A stretch of DNA of 26,778 nt from an uncultured Eubacteriales bacterium (GCA_900547725.1 URHR01000023.1:1-26778), one strand, 5' to 3'. Shown: positions 7,964-16,107, numbered from the stretch's first letter. Translations and numbers: made by a program. The notes: a model not told the origin generated them from the letters alone.

Positions 7964-8070
7964 TTGGGCTCTGTTTTTACGTGGTACAGATTTTGGTGCA
8001 GCCGTTTGCCGTGCTGCTATTTCCGGCTGCTACGAGCCTCATCTCCGCTACCGGATAGAAACGGTTCAGG
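7964..8070 (+). repeat. Family D intergenic repeat, copy D2
   Basis: Reading TTTTTACGTGGTACAGATTT, then GCCGTTTGCCGTGCTGCTAT, then CGCTACCGGATAG, it aligns closely with D1 (minus strand) and D3. It joins copy A3 on one side and repeat C on the other. Confidence 0.75.
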
Positions 8071-8087
8071 TGAATTGCTGACGAAAC

Positions 8088-8470
8088 GCCCTCATCCGTC
8101 GCCTGCGGCGCCAAACTGCTTGCAGTTTTCTTCCCCCCTTGAAGGGGAAGGCTATTGTGCAGACTTCTTTCGCTTTTCTTTGAGGCAACACCGCGCAATT
8201 CCGATGGTGCGAATCACAACTTGCAGAGTCGAATTTTTCGTCAGACGATACAAAAATTCGCGGGCTGTAGCCGAGCTACAGGCAAGGATTTTTGTGAAGG
8301 ATCACGGAAAAGGCACGAGCGAGTGCGCAACTGAAGATCGCGAATTGCGCGGTGTTGCCTTGAAACATTGATGCCTGAATACCTGAAGCACTTTTTAGAG
8401 ATTTGCAGGACTTTTGTAAGCCTTCCCCTTTGAGGGGGAAGGTGGCGCCGCAGGCGACGGATGAGGGCGG
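8088..8470. repeat. Inverted pair of Family C repeats enclosing a MITE-like element
   Basis: A 26-bp arm at 8088-8113 (GCCCTCATCCGTCGCCTGCG and on) is repeated perfectly in inverted orientation at 8443-8468. Inside each arm is a CTTCCCC / GGGGAAGG hairpin (about 8131-8152 and 8420-8442). The left copy also carries an extra small palindrome, AACTGCTTGCAGTT. This C repeat resembles one seen widely in Faecalibacterium-like genomes. The 632-bp interval 7846-8477 has no gene; it is filled by A3, D2, these arms and the element at 8184-8359. Confidence 0.8.
8184..8359. mobile_element. MITE-like element with 18-bp perfect terminal inverted repeats
   Basis: The ends are GGCAACACCGCGCAATTC (8184-8201) and its exact reverse complement (8342-8359). 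A direct TTGA flanks each side (8180-8183 and 8360-8363), consistent with a 4-bp target duplication. The 176-bp element holds no open frame of note but has an internal hairpin CTGTAGC / GCTACAG near 8264-8280. It sits between the inverted C repeats. No transposase gene lies in the window. Confidence 0.7.
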
Positions 8471-8477
8471 GTATATT

Positions 8478-9746
8478 TTACTCCAACCCCTTCAGAACAT
8501 CCTGATACAGGTAGAGCGAGCCGAGGCAGACGAGGGAAAGTCCCTCTGCTTCGGCGTCCGCGCGGGCGGCTCGGAGCGCGTCCGCAACGGTTGCATACGC
8601 GGTTGCCGCAATCCCGTGTGCATGAAAATGTCCTGCGTAGTCCTCGGCGGGGAGCGCGCGGGGATTTTCGGGGGTCACGGTATACGCCCGTGCGGTGACC
8701 GCTTTCAGCCCCTCGATCATGCCGTCGTAGTCCTTATCCGCCATCACGCCCGTGAGGATGAGAACCTTTTCCTCGGGGAAATAGGTCTGAATGCTCTGCG
8801 CGGCAGCGGCGATGCCCTGCGGGTTATGCGCGCCGTCGAAAAAGACCTGCGGGTCGGTTTCAAGGCGTTCAAAGCGGGCGTGCCAGACCACCGATTCAAG
8901 CCCTTGCCGGATTGCCTTTTCGGGAATGCGCATTCCCGCGCTCTCCGAAAGGATTTCCATTGCGGTCAGCACGGTTGCGGCGTTCTGCGGTTGGTATGCG
9001 CCGAGCAGGGAGAGGTGCAGGTCATGCAGGTCGCCAAAGTCGAAGATCGTTCCGTCGGTTGTCATACGGGTCACGCGCAGGCGGGAACGGTCGACCACGC
9101 GGAAAGGCGCTCTGACCGCGCCCGCGACGGTTGCGAGGGTTCTGCCCGCGCTGTCGCTTCCCCCGCCGAAGAGTGCGGGGCAATGCGGTTTGATAATCCC
9201 CGCTTTCTCTGCGGCGATTGCCTGCAGGGTATTCCCGAGCAGGGCGGTATGGTCAAAGCCGATGCCCGTAATGACCGACAGGAGCGGTAGCTCGATGACG
9301 TTGGTCGGATCGAGCCTGCCGCCCAGTCCGACTTCCAGCACCACGAGGTCGACCTTCTCGCGGCGGAAATATTCAAAGGCGATAGCGGTAATCAGCTCGA
9401 ACTCGGCGGGCGGGGTCTCCAGTTTCTCTGCGGCGTCCCGCACAAGCGCGGTGATCTCTGCGAGGTCTTCCGACGGGATATTCTCGCCGTTTACGCGGAT
9501 TCGCTCGGCGAAGTCCTTTACATAGGGGGAGGTGTAAAGACCGACGCGGTAGCCCGCGGCGCGCAGAATCGCGTCCGACATGGCGCAGAAGCTCCCCTTT
9601 CCGTTCGTGCCGCCGACGTGGAGGCAACGGTAGGCGTTCTGGGGATTCCCGATCGCCGCAAGCAAGGCGCGGGTATGGTCAAGTCCCGGGTGACTGCCGA
9701 GGGTGTGCATGGAGTGGATATATTGCAGGGCTTCTTCGTTGGTCAT
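8478..9746 (-). CDS. folC: Bifunctional folylpolyglutamate synthase / dihydrofolate synthase
   Basis: FolC adds glutamates to folates with ATP in the cytoplasm, which keeps them in the cell and activates them as cofactors; many versions also join glutamate to dihydropteroate. The Mur-ligase-type P-loop is GGTNGKGS at residues 45-52. Other family motifs are GLYTSPYVKDFAERIRVNGE, LVVLEVGLGGRLDPTNV, ITGIGFDHTALLGNTLQAIA and EKAGIIK, and later HARFERL and FDGAHNPQGI. The length of 422 residues is typical. The start overlaps the folT stop as ATGA, so translation is coupled to the upstream transporter and the gene is controlled by the THF riboswitch ahead of folT. No folP or folK is nearby, which favours a salvage role. 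Confidence 0.96.
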   Translation of the reverse strand: MTNEEALQYIHSMHTLGSHPGLDHTRALLAAIGNPQNAYRCLHVGGTNGKGSFCAMSDAILRAAGYRVGLYTSPYVKDFAERIRVNGENIPSEDLAEITALVRDAAEKLETPPAEFELITAIAFEYFRREKVDLVVLEVGLGGRLDPTNVIELPLLSVITGIGFDHTALLGNTLQAIAAEKAGIIKPHCPALFGGGSDSAGRTLATVAGAVRAPFRVVDRSRLRVTRMTTDGTIFDFGDLHDLHLSLLGAYQPQNAATVLTAMEILSESAGMRIPEKAIRQGLESVVWHARFERLETDPQVFFDGAHNPQGIAAAAQSIQTYFPEEKVLILTGVMADKDYDGMIEGLKAVTARAYTVTPENPRALPAEDYAGHFHAHGIAATAYATVADALRAARADAEAEGLSLVCLGSLYLYQDVLKGLE

Positions 9747-10294
9747 GAATCGTTCCTCTTTGACAACAGTTTTTGGACGCGGGGAAGCAGGAGACGGACG
9801 GTGACGGACGTAATCACGGCACGGACGCCGAGGTTTGCAAGACGCGGCGGAAGCAGAGCGGTCAACGCTTTGACCGAATAGTGCATCAGGTATCCGTCCA
9901 GATACAGGGCGGCGGTATTGGTTGCCGTAAAGACGATCTCGGCAATCAGGGTTACCGGAACCAGCAGATTGTAATAGCGCGAAGATCTGCGGGCAAGAAG
10001 CCCGAGTACGCCTGCGATTACCGCCATGCTCATAGCGGGAAGCATCCAGAGCGGCGCCGTCGGTCCGAGACCGAATTTGACCTGCTCCAGAAATGCGCCG
10101 ACCGTTGCAACCAGCAAGGCGTCAACCGGACCGAACAGGTATGCCGCCAGCAGGAGCGGAAGCGATGAGAACGAGATCTTGGCAAACGGGGTGCGGATGG
10201 AGACAAACGCCGCAAGCACAAGGTAGAGTGCGGCAAACAGCGCGTCCAGAATCAGACGGTAGGTGTCCCTGCGGATATAACGGGTTGTTTTCAT
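9743..10294 (-). CDS. folT: Folate ECF transporter S component (FolT-like)
   Basis: This is the substrate-binding membrane subunit of an energy-coupling-factor importer; the EcfA/A'/T module must be encoded elsewhere. The 183 residues form about five or six hydrophobic segments, for example LILDALFAALYLVLAAFVSI, FSSLPLLLAAYLFGPVDALL, LWMLPAMSMAVIAGVLGLLA and LLVPVTLIAEIVFTATNTAA. The pattern (K)ISFSSLP..LAAYLFGP.......G...L is typical of ECF S components. Folate specificity is inferred from the THF riboswitch upstream and the overlapping folC gene. The ATG at 10294 has an AGGAGG site; a longer frame would translate the riboswitch and is rejected. Confidence 0.9.
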   Translation of the reverse strand: MKTTRYIRRDTYRLILDALFAALYLVLAAFVSIRTPFAKISFSSLPLLLAAYLFGPVDALLVATVGAFLEQVKFGLGPTAPLWMLPAMSMAVIAGVLGLLARRSSRYYNLLVPVTLIAEIVFTATNTAALYLDGYLMHYSVKALTALLPPRLANLGVRAVITSVTVRLLLPRVQKLLSKRNDS

Positions 10295-10304
10295 GATAAA
10301 AAAT

Positions 10305-10335
10305 CCTCCTTTTCCACTCATATAGCGAAAGGAGG
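10305..10335 (-). promoter_or_regulatory. Anti-Shine-Dalgarno hairpin of the folT leader
   Basis: On the minus strand CCTCCTTT (10335-10328) can pair over 8 bp with AAAGGAGG (10312-10305), which contains the folT ribosome site. This gives the riboswitch a simple way to switch translation off. No T-run follows, so transcription termination is unlikely here. Confidence 0.7.
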
Positions 10336-10364
10336 GTCGTCCGTTTCCCGGCAACCTTGCGCTG

Positions 10365-10528
10365 TATGAAGCGGGATGCAAGGTACAAACCGCAAGACCC
10401 CGGGGGAAAGCAGGCGGTTTTTCTACCCGCCCGGTCTCCGTTTCCCTGTCTGTTTCGTCCGCACGGCAACTCCCCGTCCGCGCGGCACTTCGGCTTTCGC
10501 CAACGCCTGTACCTTTACTCTTCACAAA
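10365..10528 (-). promoter_or_regulatory. THF (folT-motif) riboswitch
   Basis: On the minus strand the leader has GTGAAGAGTA (P1 5' side) and TTGCATCCCGCTTCATA (3' side). These match the conserved GGAGAGTA and TTGCATCCGCTCC ends of the THF class, with P1 pairing kept by changes on both sides. P2 pairs GGTACA with TGTACC. P3 pairs CCGCGCGG with CCGTGCGG around a GGGGAGTTG loop and is followed by ACGAAAC, matching the family's CGAAGC. In place of the usual tiny hairpin there is a long extra arm of roughly 50 bases. The position, just after a perfect promoter and before folT-folC, fits. Identified by eye, not by a covariance model. Confidence 0.8.
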
Positions 10529-10543
10529 TTTTCCTACCCCTTT

Positions 10544-10572
10544 ATTATACCCGCCCGCCCCTCAATTGTCAA
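10544..10572 (-). promoter_or_regulatory. SigA-type promoter of the folT-folC operon
   Basis: On the minus strand TTGACA (10572-10567) and TATAAT (10549-10544) have a 17-base spacer, a perfect consensus. Transcription would start near 10537, a few bases before the riboswitch. Confidence 0.93.
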
Positions 10573-10646
10573 TCCGCTTTTTGCATATCATTTTCTTTCC
10601 CTTCTCCCCCCCTTTTGTGGATAATGTGAGTGGGTGGGGTGCGGAA

Positions 10647-10756
10647 GGCCTTGGGACTCTGCCCCAAGCCCCAAAGACCTCGGGGCTTTGCCCCGAACCC
10701 TACTTAAAAACTTCTTGAAAGAAGTTTTTAAGAATTTCAAGAACTTTAACACAATT
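10647..10756 (+). repeat. Family A intergenic repeat, copy A4 (extra hairpin)
   Basis: This copy has two short GC hairpins in a row (TTGGGACTCTGCCCCAAG and TCGGGGCTTTGCCCCGA) and then the long stem CTTAAAAACTTC / GAAGTTTTTAAG. It looks like a tandem duplication of the first hairpin with drift. It leads into the linker AACACAATTGGATTT and Family D copy D3. Confidence 0.8.
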
Positions 10757-10915
10757 GGATTTATGTCTCTGTTTTTACGTTGTACAGATTCTGATGTAGC
10801 CGTATTCCGTGCTGCGAATTCCGGCTGCTCCGAGACCAATCCCGTCCAGCGGGATTGGTACGGCGGCAACTTGTTGCCTTGCCTCATCTCCGCTACCGGA
10901 TAGAAGCGGTAGGAA
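10757..10915 (+). repeat. Family D intergenic repeat, copy D3 with inserted hairpins
   Basis: It aligns with D2 but carries about 50 extra bases holding a perfect 10-bp stem ACCAATCCCG / CGGGATTGGT (10835-10859) and a GGCAAC / GTTGCC hairpin (10865-10878). The extra block interrupts the D unit just before CTCATCTCCGCTACCGGATAG. Confidence 0.75.
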
Positions 10916-10932
10916 GTTACATTTGGATCGGG

Positions 10933-11036
10933 GCGGAACGACACGCGGGTCGTTCCCTACGGATTACGACCCTGCATGGTGCGTAAGCTGTCAGGAATGT
11001 AACATTGTAGGGAACGACCCATGTGTCGTTCCGCTT
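10933..11036. repeat. Inverted pair of Family E hairpins (E2, E3)
   Basis: GCGGAACGACACGCGGGTCG at the left and GGGAACGACCCATGTGTCGT at the right are near-exact reverse complements about 50 bases apart. Each is also a hairpin in itself. The interval 10573-11216 shows no gene on either strand; it is built from A4, D3, E2, E3 and A5. Confidence 0.8.
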
Positions 11037-11085
11037 TACCCACCAACGATCAAACGCACTATGTTCGCACCCACCCTATAAATGC

Positions 11086-11138
11086 GTTGAAAGTTCTTGA
11101 AGGGGTTTGGGGAAACTTCTTTCAAGAAGTTTCCCCAA
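11086..11138 (+). repeat. Family A-like repeat, copy A5 (one hairpin)
   Basis: After GTTGAAAGTTCTTGAAGG comes the 14-bp perfect stem TTGGGGAAACTTCT (11107-11120) with AGAAGTTTCCCCAA (11125-11138). The second hairpin of the family is missing. Confidence 0.7.
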
Positions 11139-11216
11139 CGCATCCCCCGCGTCCCCTCGCATCCCCCGCTGTCACGGAAAAGTCACTTTGGGGGAGTAAA
11201 ATAGAGAAAAAAAGGG

Positions 11217-11245
11217 TTGTAATGAGAGGAGAAGTATGGTATAAT
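11217..11245 (+). promoter_or_regulatory. Extended -10 promoter of the ABC transporter pair
   Basis: TTGTAA (11217-11222), a 17-base spacer and TATAAT (11240-11245) with TGG immediately upstream (extended -10). It lies 31 bases before the ATG at 11276. Confidence 0.8.
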
Positions 11246-11275
11246 GGAAACACAAAAAAGAAAGGGGGAACGCAA

Positions 11276-13507
11276 ATGGCACTGCTGACTTTGAAGAACA
11301 TCGGCAAGATATACGTCTCCGAGGGGAACGTCGCGGTGGGAATCCGAGGGGTCAACCTGACGTTTGACCGCGGGGAATTCGTGGCGGTCACGGGCAAATC
11401 CGGCTCGGGAAAATCAACGCTTTTGTCGGTCATCAGCGGCATGGACACCTACGAGGAGGGCGACCTGCTCATTGAGGGCAAGTCCACGGCGCACTACACA
11501 CAGCCCGACTGGGAGGAGTACAGACAGAAATACATCTCGTTCATTTTTCAGGACTACAACATCATCGAAAGCTTTACGGTTCTGCAGAACGTCGAACTGG
11601 CGCTGATGCACATCACCGACCCGCGCGAACGCCGCAGGCGCGCAATGGAACTGATCCGCCGCGTGGGGCTTTCGGATCGCGTCCGCCAGAAGGGCAGCAA
11701 GCTCTCGGGCGGGCAGAAACAGCGAACTGTTATCGCGCGGGCGCTCGCGAAGGATAGCCCCATCATCCTTGCCGACGAGCCGACGGGAAACCTTGACTCC
11801 GCAACGGGCAAGGAGATCATCGAGCTGCTGCGCGAGGTATCGAAAGACAAGCTCGTCATCGTCGTCACCCACAATTTCGAGCAGGTGGAGTACTGCGCCA
11901 CGCGGCACATCCGCGTTTACGACGGCGCGATCGAATCCGACCACGTCATCAGCGCACCTTCGGTTTCCCCCGCTTCCGCCGCTCCCGCGCCGATTTCCGC
12001 GCAGAAGGGCGTGACCGCATGGCATGGCGGGCGGATACTGGGGCGCTCCATGTTCGCCTCGCGCCCCAAGCTGACCGCGTTCATGTGCCTGCTCATGGCG
12101 GTCGGAATGCTGGGACTGTTCTTTGCGACCTCGATGTTCGACAGTATGAACGATCTGTTCGAGCCGAATCGGATGTTCCGCCACGTGGACGGGCGCGTGA
12201 TCTTCACCCGCCGCGACGGCGCGCCCATGACCGACGAAGAGGTCAGACAGGCGGCGGAAACCTACGGCGCGAAAACCTCGCTCCACTACGACCGCCTGAT
12301 TGACAGCGGCAATGTTTACGTCACCGAAAACGGCGTCAACAAAAGTGTGCTGGTTCGCTTTACCTACGGAGAGAAGGCGGATGGGAAGGTCTACGGTCGC
12401 TACCCCGAAGCCGCAGACGAGGTTCTGCTCTGCCTGCCGATTTACATGAAACCGGCATACGGGACGAACCCCGAAGCCCTCGGCAAACGGCTTGAACCCG
12501 ACTATTCGAAACGCTACGGCAATTTCCGCGTGGTGGGCGTTTCCTACTACTACGACAACACCAAGGACGGGAAAGCGATTTTCAGCGAGTCGGGCTACAA
12601 TGCCATGCTCGGCGCGAAAACACTGCTGGATCAGAACAGCAAGATTTCCGCAACCGTGACGGGAACGGACGGCAAAGAAGTTCTCTGCAGCATTGAGGAC
12701 ATCCGCGTTGACAGCAGCTATTCGGGATTTGCCATTGCGGGCAAGAACCTCAAAGCCGAAACAATCGGCTCGGTTACCCTGCAGGCAGCCTATTACGTCT
12801 ACAATTACATAAGCGCCGACAGCTACGGCGAAAAAGAGCGGGTTCAGACCTGGACGCTGGACACCGCGCAGATGAAACTCGAGAATTCCGCCCCCTATTC
12901 CGACCCGAACAGCTACACGCTCACCATCGGCGGCGACCTTGCCGCCTCGCTTGCGGCGGAATACCTCTCGCTTTCCTACCGTCAGGCGTCGCTCTTCTTC
13001 GAGAACGACCGCGCGGCGGAAAAAGCGGCGGAGAAGATGTGCGGGGACGGGTTCATCGCGGTTACATCCGACACCGCCTACTCCCCCGACCCCTCCGAAA
13101 CCATTCTTGCCACCGTGCTTGCCATCTTCACACTGTTTGAGTGGGTTCTGGTGGTTCTGTTCCTCGCGTTCTTCATCAACCTCTGCTCGTCCCGCACCAT
13201 CGGGACATTCCGCGGCGACCTTGCCATTATGCGGTCGATGGGAATTCCCGTTAAGGTCATCCGCGTTGCCATGTACGTGCGGATGCTCCTGTCGCTGATC
13301 CCCGCCTGCGTACTGCTTGCGGTCTGCTCCGTGTTGGTTTACACCATCCCGCAGGCGAACGCCATCTTCCCTTACCTGCACCTGTGGCAGTATCTCATTC
13401 TTGCGGTCGGTATGCTTCTGATTACGCTCCGCGTTACACATAAACAGATCCGCCGCCTGTTCGGTCAAAGCGTCAAAAAAGCCCTGAAAGGAGGGAACGC
13501 CGAATGA
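11276..13507 (+). CDS. ABC transporter, fused ATPase and FtsX/MacB-like permease (first of pair)
   Basis: This 743-residue protein joins an ATP-binding domain to a permease. The ATPase (about 1-225) has Walker A GKSGSGKST (40-48), Q-loop FQDYN, signature LSGGQKQR (143-150), Walker B IILADEP (163-169) and the switch His in THNFEQ. This is the LolD/MacB-type class. A membrane segment lies at about 266-288, then an extracytoplasmic domain of about 315 residues. Three more segments follow (about 608-632, 662-692 and 701-720), the FtsX-like arrangement. I chose the ATG at 11276 because GGGGG precedes it and the promoter lies upstream. It overlaps the next gene by ATGA. Such transporters often export peptides or lipids, or drive envelope processes; the substrate is not evident. 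Confidence 0.9.
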   Translation: MALLTLKNIGKIYVSEGNVAVGIRGVNLTFDRGEFVAVTGKSGSGKSTLLSVISGMDTYEEGDLLIEGKSTAHYTQPDWEEYRQKYISFIFQDYNIIESFTVLQNVELALMHITDPRERRRRAMELIRRVGLSDRVRQKGSKLSGGQKQRTVIARALAKDSPIILADEPTGNLDSATGKEIIELLREVSKDKLVIVVTHNFEQVEYCATRHIRVYDGAIESDHVISAPSVSPASAAPAPISAQKGVTAWHGGRILGRSMFASRPKLTAFMCLLMAVGMLGLFFATSMFDSMNDLFEPNRMFRHVDGRVIFTRRDGAPMTDEEVRQAAETYGAKTSLHYDRLIDSGNVYVTENGVNKSVLVRFTYGEKADGKVYGRYPEAADEVLLCLPIYMKPAYGTNPEALGKRLEPDYSKRYGNFRVVGVSYYYDNTKDGKAIFSESGYNAMLGAKTLLDQNSKISATVTGTDGKEVLCSIEDIRVDSSYSGFAIAGKNLKAETIGSVTLQAAYYVYNYISADSYGEKERVQTWTLDTAQMKLENSAPYSDPNSYTLTIGGDLAASLAAEYLSLSYRQASLFFENDRAAEKAAEKMCGDGFIAVTSDTAYSPDPSETILATVLAIFTLFEWVLVVLFLAFFINLCSSRTIGTFRGDLAIMRSMGIPVKVIRVAMYVRMLLSLIPACVLLAVCSVLVYTIPQANAIFPYLHLWQYLILAVGMLLITLRVTHKQIRRLFGQSVKKALKGGNAE

Positions 13508-16107
13508 TCCGCATCGAGCATCTGAACAAATTTTTCAACAAAGGCAAGCAGAACGAAATTCACGTCATCAACGACATCAGCCTTGACCTGCCCGAGAGGG
13601 GCATGGTTGCCATTTTCGGCAAGAGCGGGTGCGGCAAAACAACGCTGCTCAACGTCATCGGCGGTCTGGATCGCTTTTCCGGCGGCAGTCTGACCGTGAA
13701 CGGTCAGGACATCCGCGAGGACACCGACGCCCTGCGCAACCGCGAAATGGGCTACATCTTCCAGAACTACAACCTCTGCCGCGATGTCTCCTGCTACGAC
13801 AACGTTGCAAACGCCCTGCGCCTGTGCGGGATGAAAGACGGCCGGGAAATGCGGGAACGCGTGCACGCCGCGCTCGCAAATGTCGGCATGGAGGGCTTTG
13901 AGAACCGCACGCCGGACTCGCTCTCGGGCGGTCAGCAACAGCGCATTGCCATTGCGCGCGCTATTGTCAAGAATCCGCGCGTCATCCTTGCCGACGAGCC
14001 GACGGGAAACCTTGACGAGGCGAACACCGTCCTTGTCATGGATCTGCTCCGCGAGATCGCCCGCGACCATCTGGTTCTGCTCGTCACGCACGAGGAAGAT
14101 CTGGTGGATCATTACTGCGAAACGGTGATCGAACTGTCCGACGGCAAGGTGGTCAACGTCCGCGGCAACGAAACCGCGAACGGGTTGCGCGTAAAAGACA
14201 AGAACGACATCTGGCTCGGCGAGCTGGAGAAGCACGAGGAAACCGACGACGGCAGAGTTTCGGTGACCTACTACGGCGAGAAGCCCGCCTCCCCCGTCCG
14301 TCTGCGCGTGGTCAACAACGGCGGAAAACTCTATCTGCAGATCGACACGGCGGGCGTGCAGGTTCTGGACGACTCCGGCGAGGTTCGCCTGCGCGAAGGC
14401 GTATTCGAGGCGCGGAACGAAACCGTGCGCGGTAGCGAACGCGTGAACATGACGAAGCTTCCGCCCGTGACGGGGTCGCGGTACGGTCGGCTCTACACCC
14501 TCCCCTCCGCCCTGCGGAGCGGCTGGCGCGCGAACTTCGGCAAAGCCCGCAAGGGAAAGAAGTTCCTGCTGGTGCTGATGACGCTCTTCTCGGCGGTTCT
14601 GGTTCTGATGACCTCGCTGTTCGGCACTTCCATCCGCACGCTCCGGGACGCAAAGACCGCCAACAGCAAAAACACCTTCTACCTCTACACCTCCGCCGAC
14701 AGCGACGTTTCCGAAAAACTGCTCGCGGCGCTGAGTGACCCCGACAACCCCATTGACGACGTTCAGTTGCTCATGGGCTACGGAACGCGCGGGGACGAGA
14801 AATTCAGTTTCAACACGGGCTTCTTTGAGACCTTTTCGCTCGGCTACGGTCGTGCCGACACGATTGAGGGACATGCGGTGCTTCTGGACCGCTCCTGCGC
14901 GGACGGCAAGAAACTCGTTGCGGGCAAACAGACCGACCTCGGCAGGGCAGATCTGCTGATCTCCTCGGCGCTGGCGGACCTGCTTCTGAAAGCAAGCACG
15001 GTCGGCTATCTGCGGAATTACGGCGACCTGATCGGGCTTTCCTCGACCTCGCTGTCGGTGACCGACCCTGTGACGGGCAAAAGCCGGATGCTTTCGATTG
15101 CAGGCGTTGTGGAGGACAGTGAAGCGGCAATTTACGCGCACCCGCTTGCGGTGGCGCAGTACCGTCTTACGCGCTTCCCCTTCTCTCTGGCGCTCCCCGT
15201 TACGGCGGGCTACCAAAAGGAACTGACCGCAGGCAACCTTGTAGTTTGGTCGGACGGTTCGCTCCCCGCCGAAAAGCTGCCGAAAGCAGGCGAAAAGCTA
15301 ACGGTTCACGGCATCCCCTTCACGGTTGCGGATGTGGTCACGGTCAAGCAGGGCGACACGAAAGACCCGAATGCCGGCACCACGCTCTGGGGCACTTACC
15401 TGCTTGTCTGCGAGGATGACTACATCGCCCTCTCCCGCCAAAACGGCGTAACCGACGCGCGGTTTGCGGGACGTATCGTCACTTACGAGGAAAGCTTTGA
15501 CAGCGAGAAGGTGCTCACCTCTTCCTATTACAACGATAACACGTCCCGATTCAGCGCGATTCATTCCACCGACCCGAAGGCGACCGAGGCATGGCTGAAG
15601 TCGAATTTCGGCGACCTGAAGGGAGAGCCCGTCAGCGGCGGCTACTACTCCACTGCGCTCTACACGCCCGAGATGCTGTACGAAACCGAGCTGACCGGAA
15701 GCCGTGAGAGCATTATTTCGTCTTTCATCAGCATGGCTGTGATTGTCGGCATTCTCTGCGTTTGCATTTACTTCATCATGCGTTCGTCCCTGATGAAGGG
15801 CATCCGCGAAGTGGGCATTTACCGTGCGATCGGTGTGACGCGCAGGAATCTGCTGTTCCGTTTCTTTATGGAATCCGCGGTTCTGACGGCGCTGACGACG
15901 GTGATCGGTTTCCTGCTCTCCAGTACGGTCATGCGGCTTTGGCTTCGCGCCACGCCGCTGATGGAACGTCTCTTCTACTACCCGTTTTGGCTCGCGGGCG
16001 CTCTGCTGATTCTGATCGTTGGCGTTTGCCTGCTCTGCGGCGTGCTCCCCGCTCTGACCCTTCTTCGCAAGTCCCCAAGCGAAATCCTTGCAAAGTATGA
16101 CATCTGA
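13504..16107 (+). CDS. ABC transporter, fused ATPase and FtsX/MacB-like permease (second of pair)
   Basis: This is an 867-residue partner of the preceding gene. Walker A is GKSGCGKTT (39-47), the signature LSGGQQQR (140-147), Walker B VILADEP (about 160-166) and the H-loop THEED. Between the ATPase and the first membrane segment (about 353-374) is a linker of roughly 125 residues with a beta-rich stretch (RVSVTYYGEKPASPVRLRVV), absent from the first protein. A large extracytoplasmic domain (about 375-735) precedes three C-terminal segments (737-762, 789-815, 827-852); EVGIYRAIGVTRRNLL between the first two is the FtsX-family coupling motif. The 4-base overlap with the first gene suggests that the two proteins form a heterodimer. 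No sensor kinase or bacteriocin gene is adjacent. Confidence 0.9.
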   Translation: MIRIEHLNKFFNKGKQNEIHVINDISLDLPERGMVAIFGKSGCGKTTLLNVIGGLDRFSGGSLTVNGQDIREDTDALRNREMGYIFQNYNLCRDVSCYDNVANALRLCGMKDGREMRERVHAALANVGMEGFENRTPDSLSGGQQQRIAIARAIVKNPRVILADEPTGNLDEANTVLVMDLLREIARDHLVLLVTHEEDLVDHYCETVIELSDGKVVNVRGNETANGLRVKDKNDIWLGELEKHEETDDGRVSVTYYGEKPASPVRLRVVNNGGKLYLQIDTAGVQVLDDSGEVRLREGVFEARNETVRGSERVNMTKLPPVTGSRYGRLYTLPSALRSGWRANFGKARKGKKFLLVLMTLFSAVLVLMTSLFGTSIRTLRDAKTANSKNTFYLYTSADSDVSEKLLAALSDPDNPIDDVQLLMGYGTRGDEKFSFNTGFFETFSLGYGRADTIEGHAVLLDRSCADGKKLVAGKQTDLGRADLLISSALADLLLKASTVGYLRNYGDLIGLSSTSLSVTDPVTGKSRMLSIAGVVEDSEAAIYAHPLAVAQYRLTRFPFSLALPVTAGYQKELTAGNLVVWSDGSLPAEKLPKAGEKLTVHGIPFTVADVVTVKQGDTKDPNAGTTLWGTYLLVCEDDYIALSRQNGVTDARFAGRIVTYEESFDSEKVLTSSYYNDNTSRFSAIHSTDPKATEAWLKSNFGDLKGEPVSGGYYSTALYTPEMLYETELTGSRESIISSFISMAVIVGILCVCIYFIMRSSLMKGIREVGIYRAIGVTRRNLLFRFFMESAVLTALTTVIGFLLSSTVMRLWLRATPLMERLFYYPFWLAGALLILIVGVCLLCGVLPALTLLRKSPSEILAKYDI

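Noticed and set aside
7964..8460. Open frames in the 7.9-8.5 kb gap as small genes
   Set aside because: They run across repeats A3, D2, C and the MITE-like element with no ribosome site and no protein-like features.
10294..10525. N-terminal extension of folT through the leader
   Set aside because: It would translate the THF riboswitch. The ATG at 10294 has an AGGAGG site and gives a normal S-component length.
11414..15216. Long minus-strand open frames opposite both ABC genes
   Set aside because: They are shadows of the two well-supported transporter genes, with no recognisable domain and no start signals.
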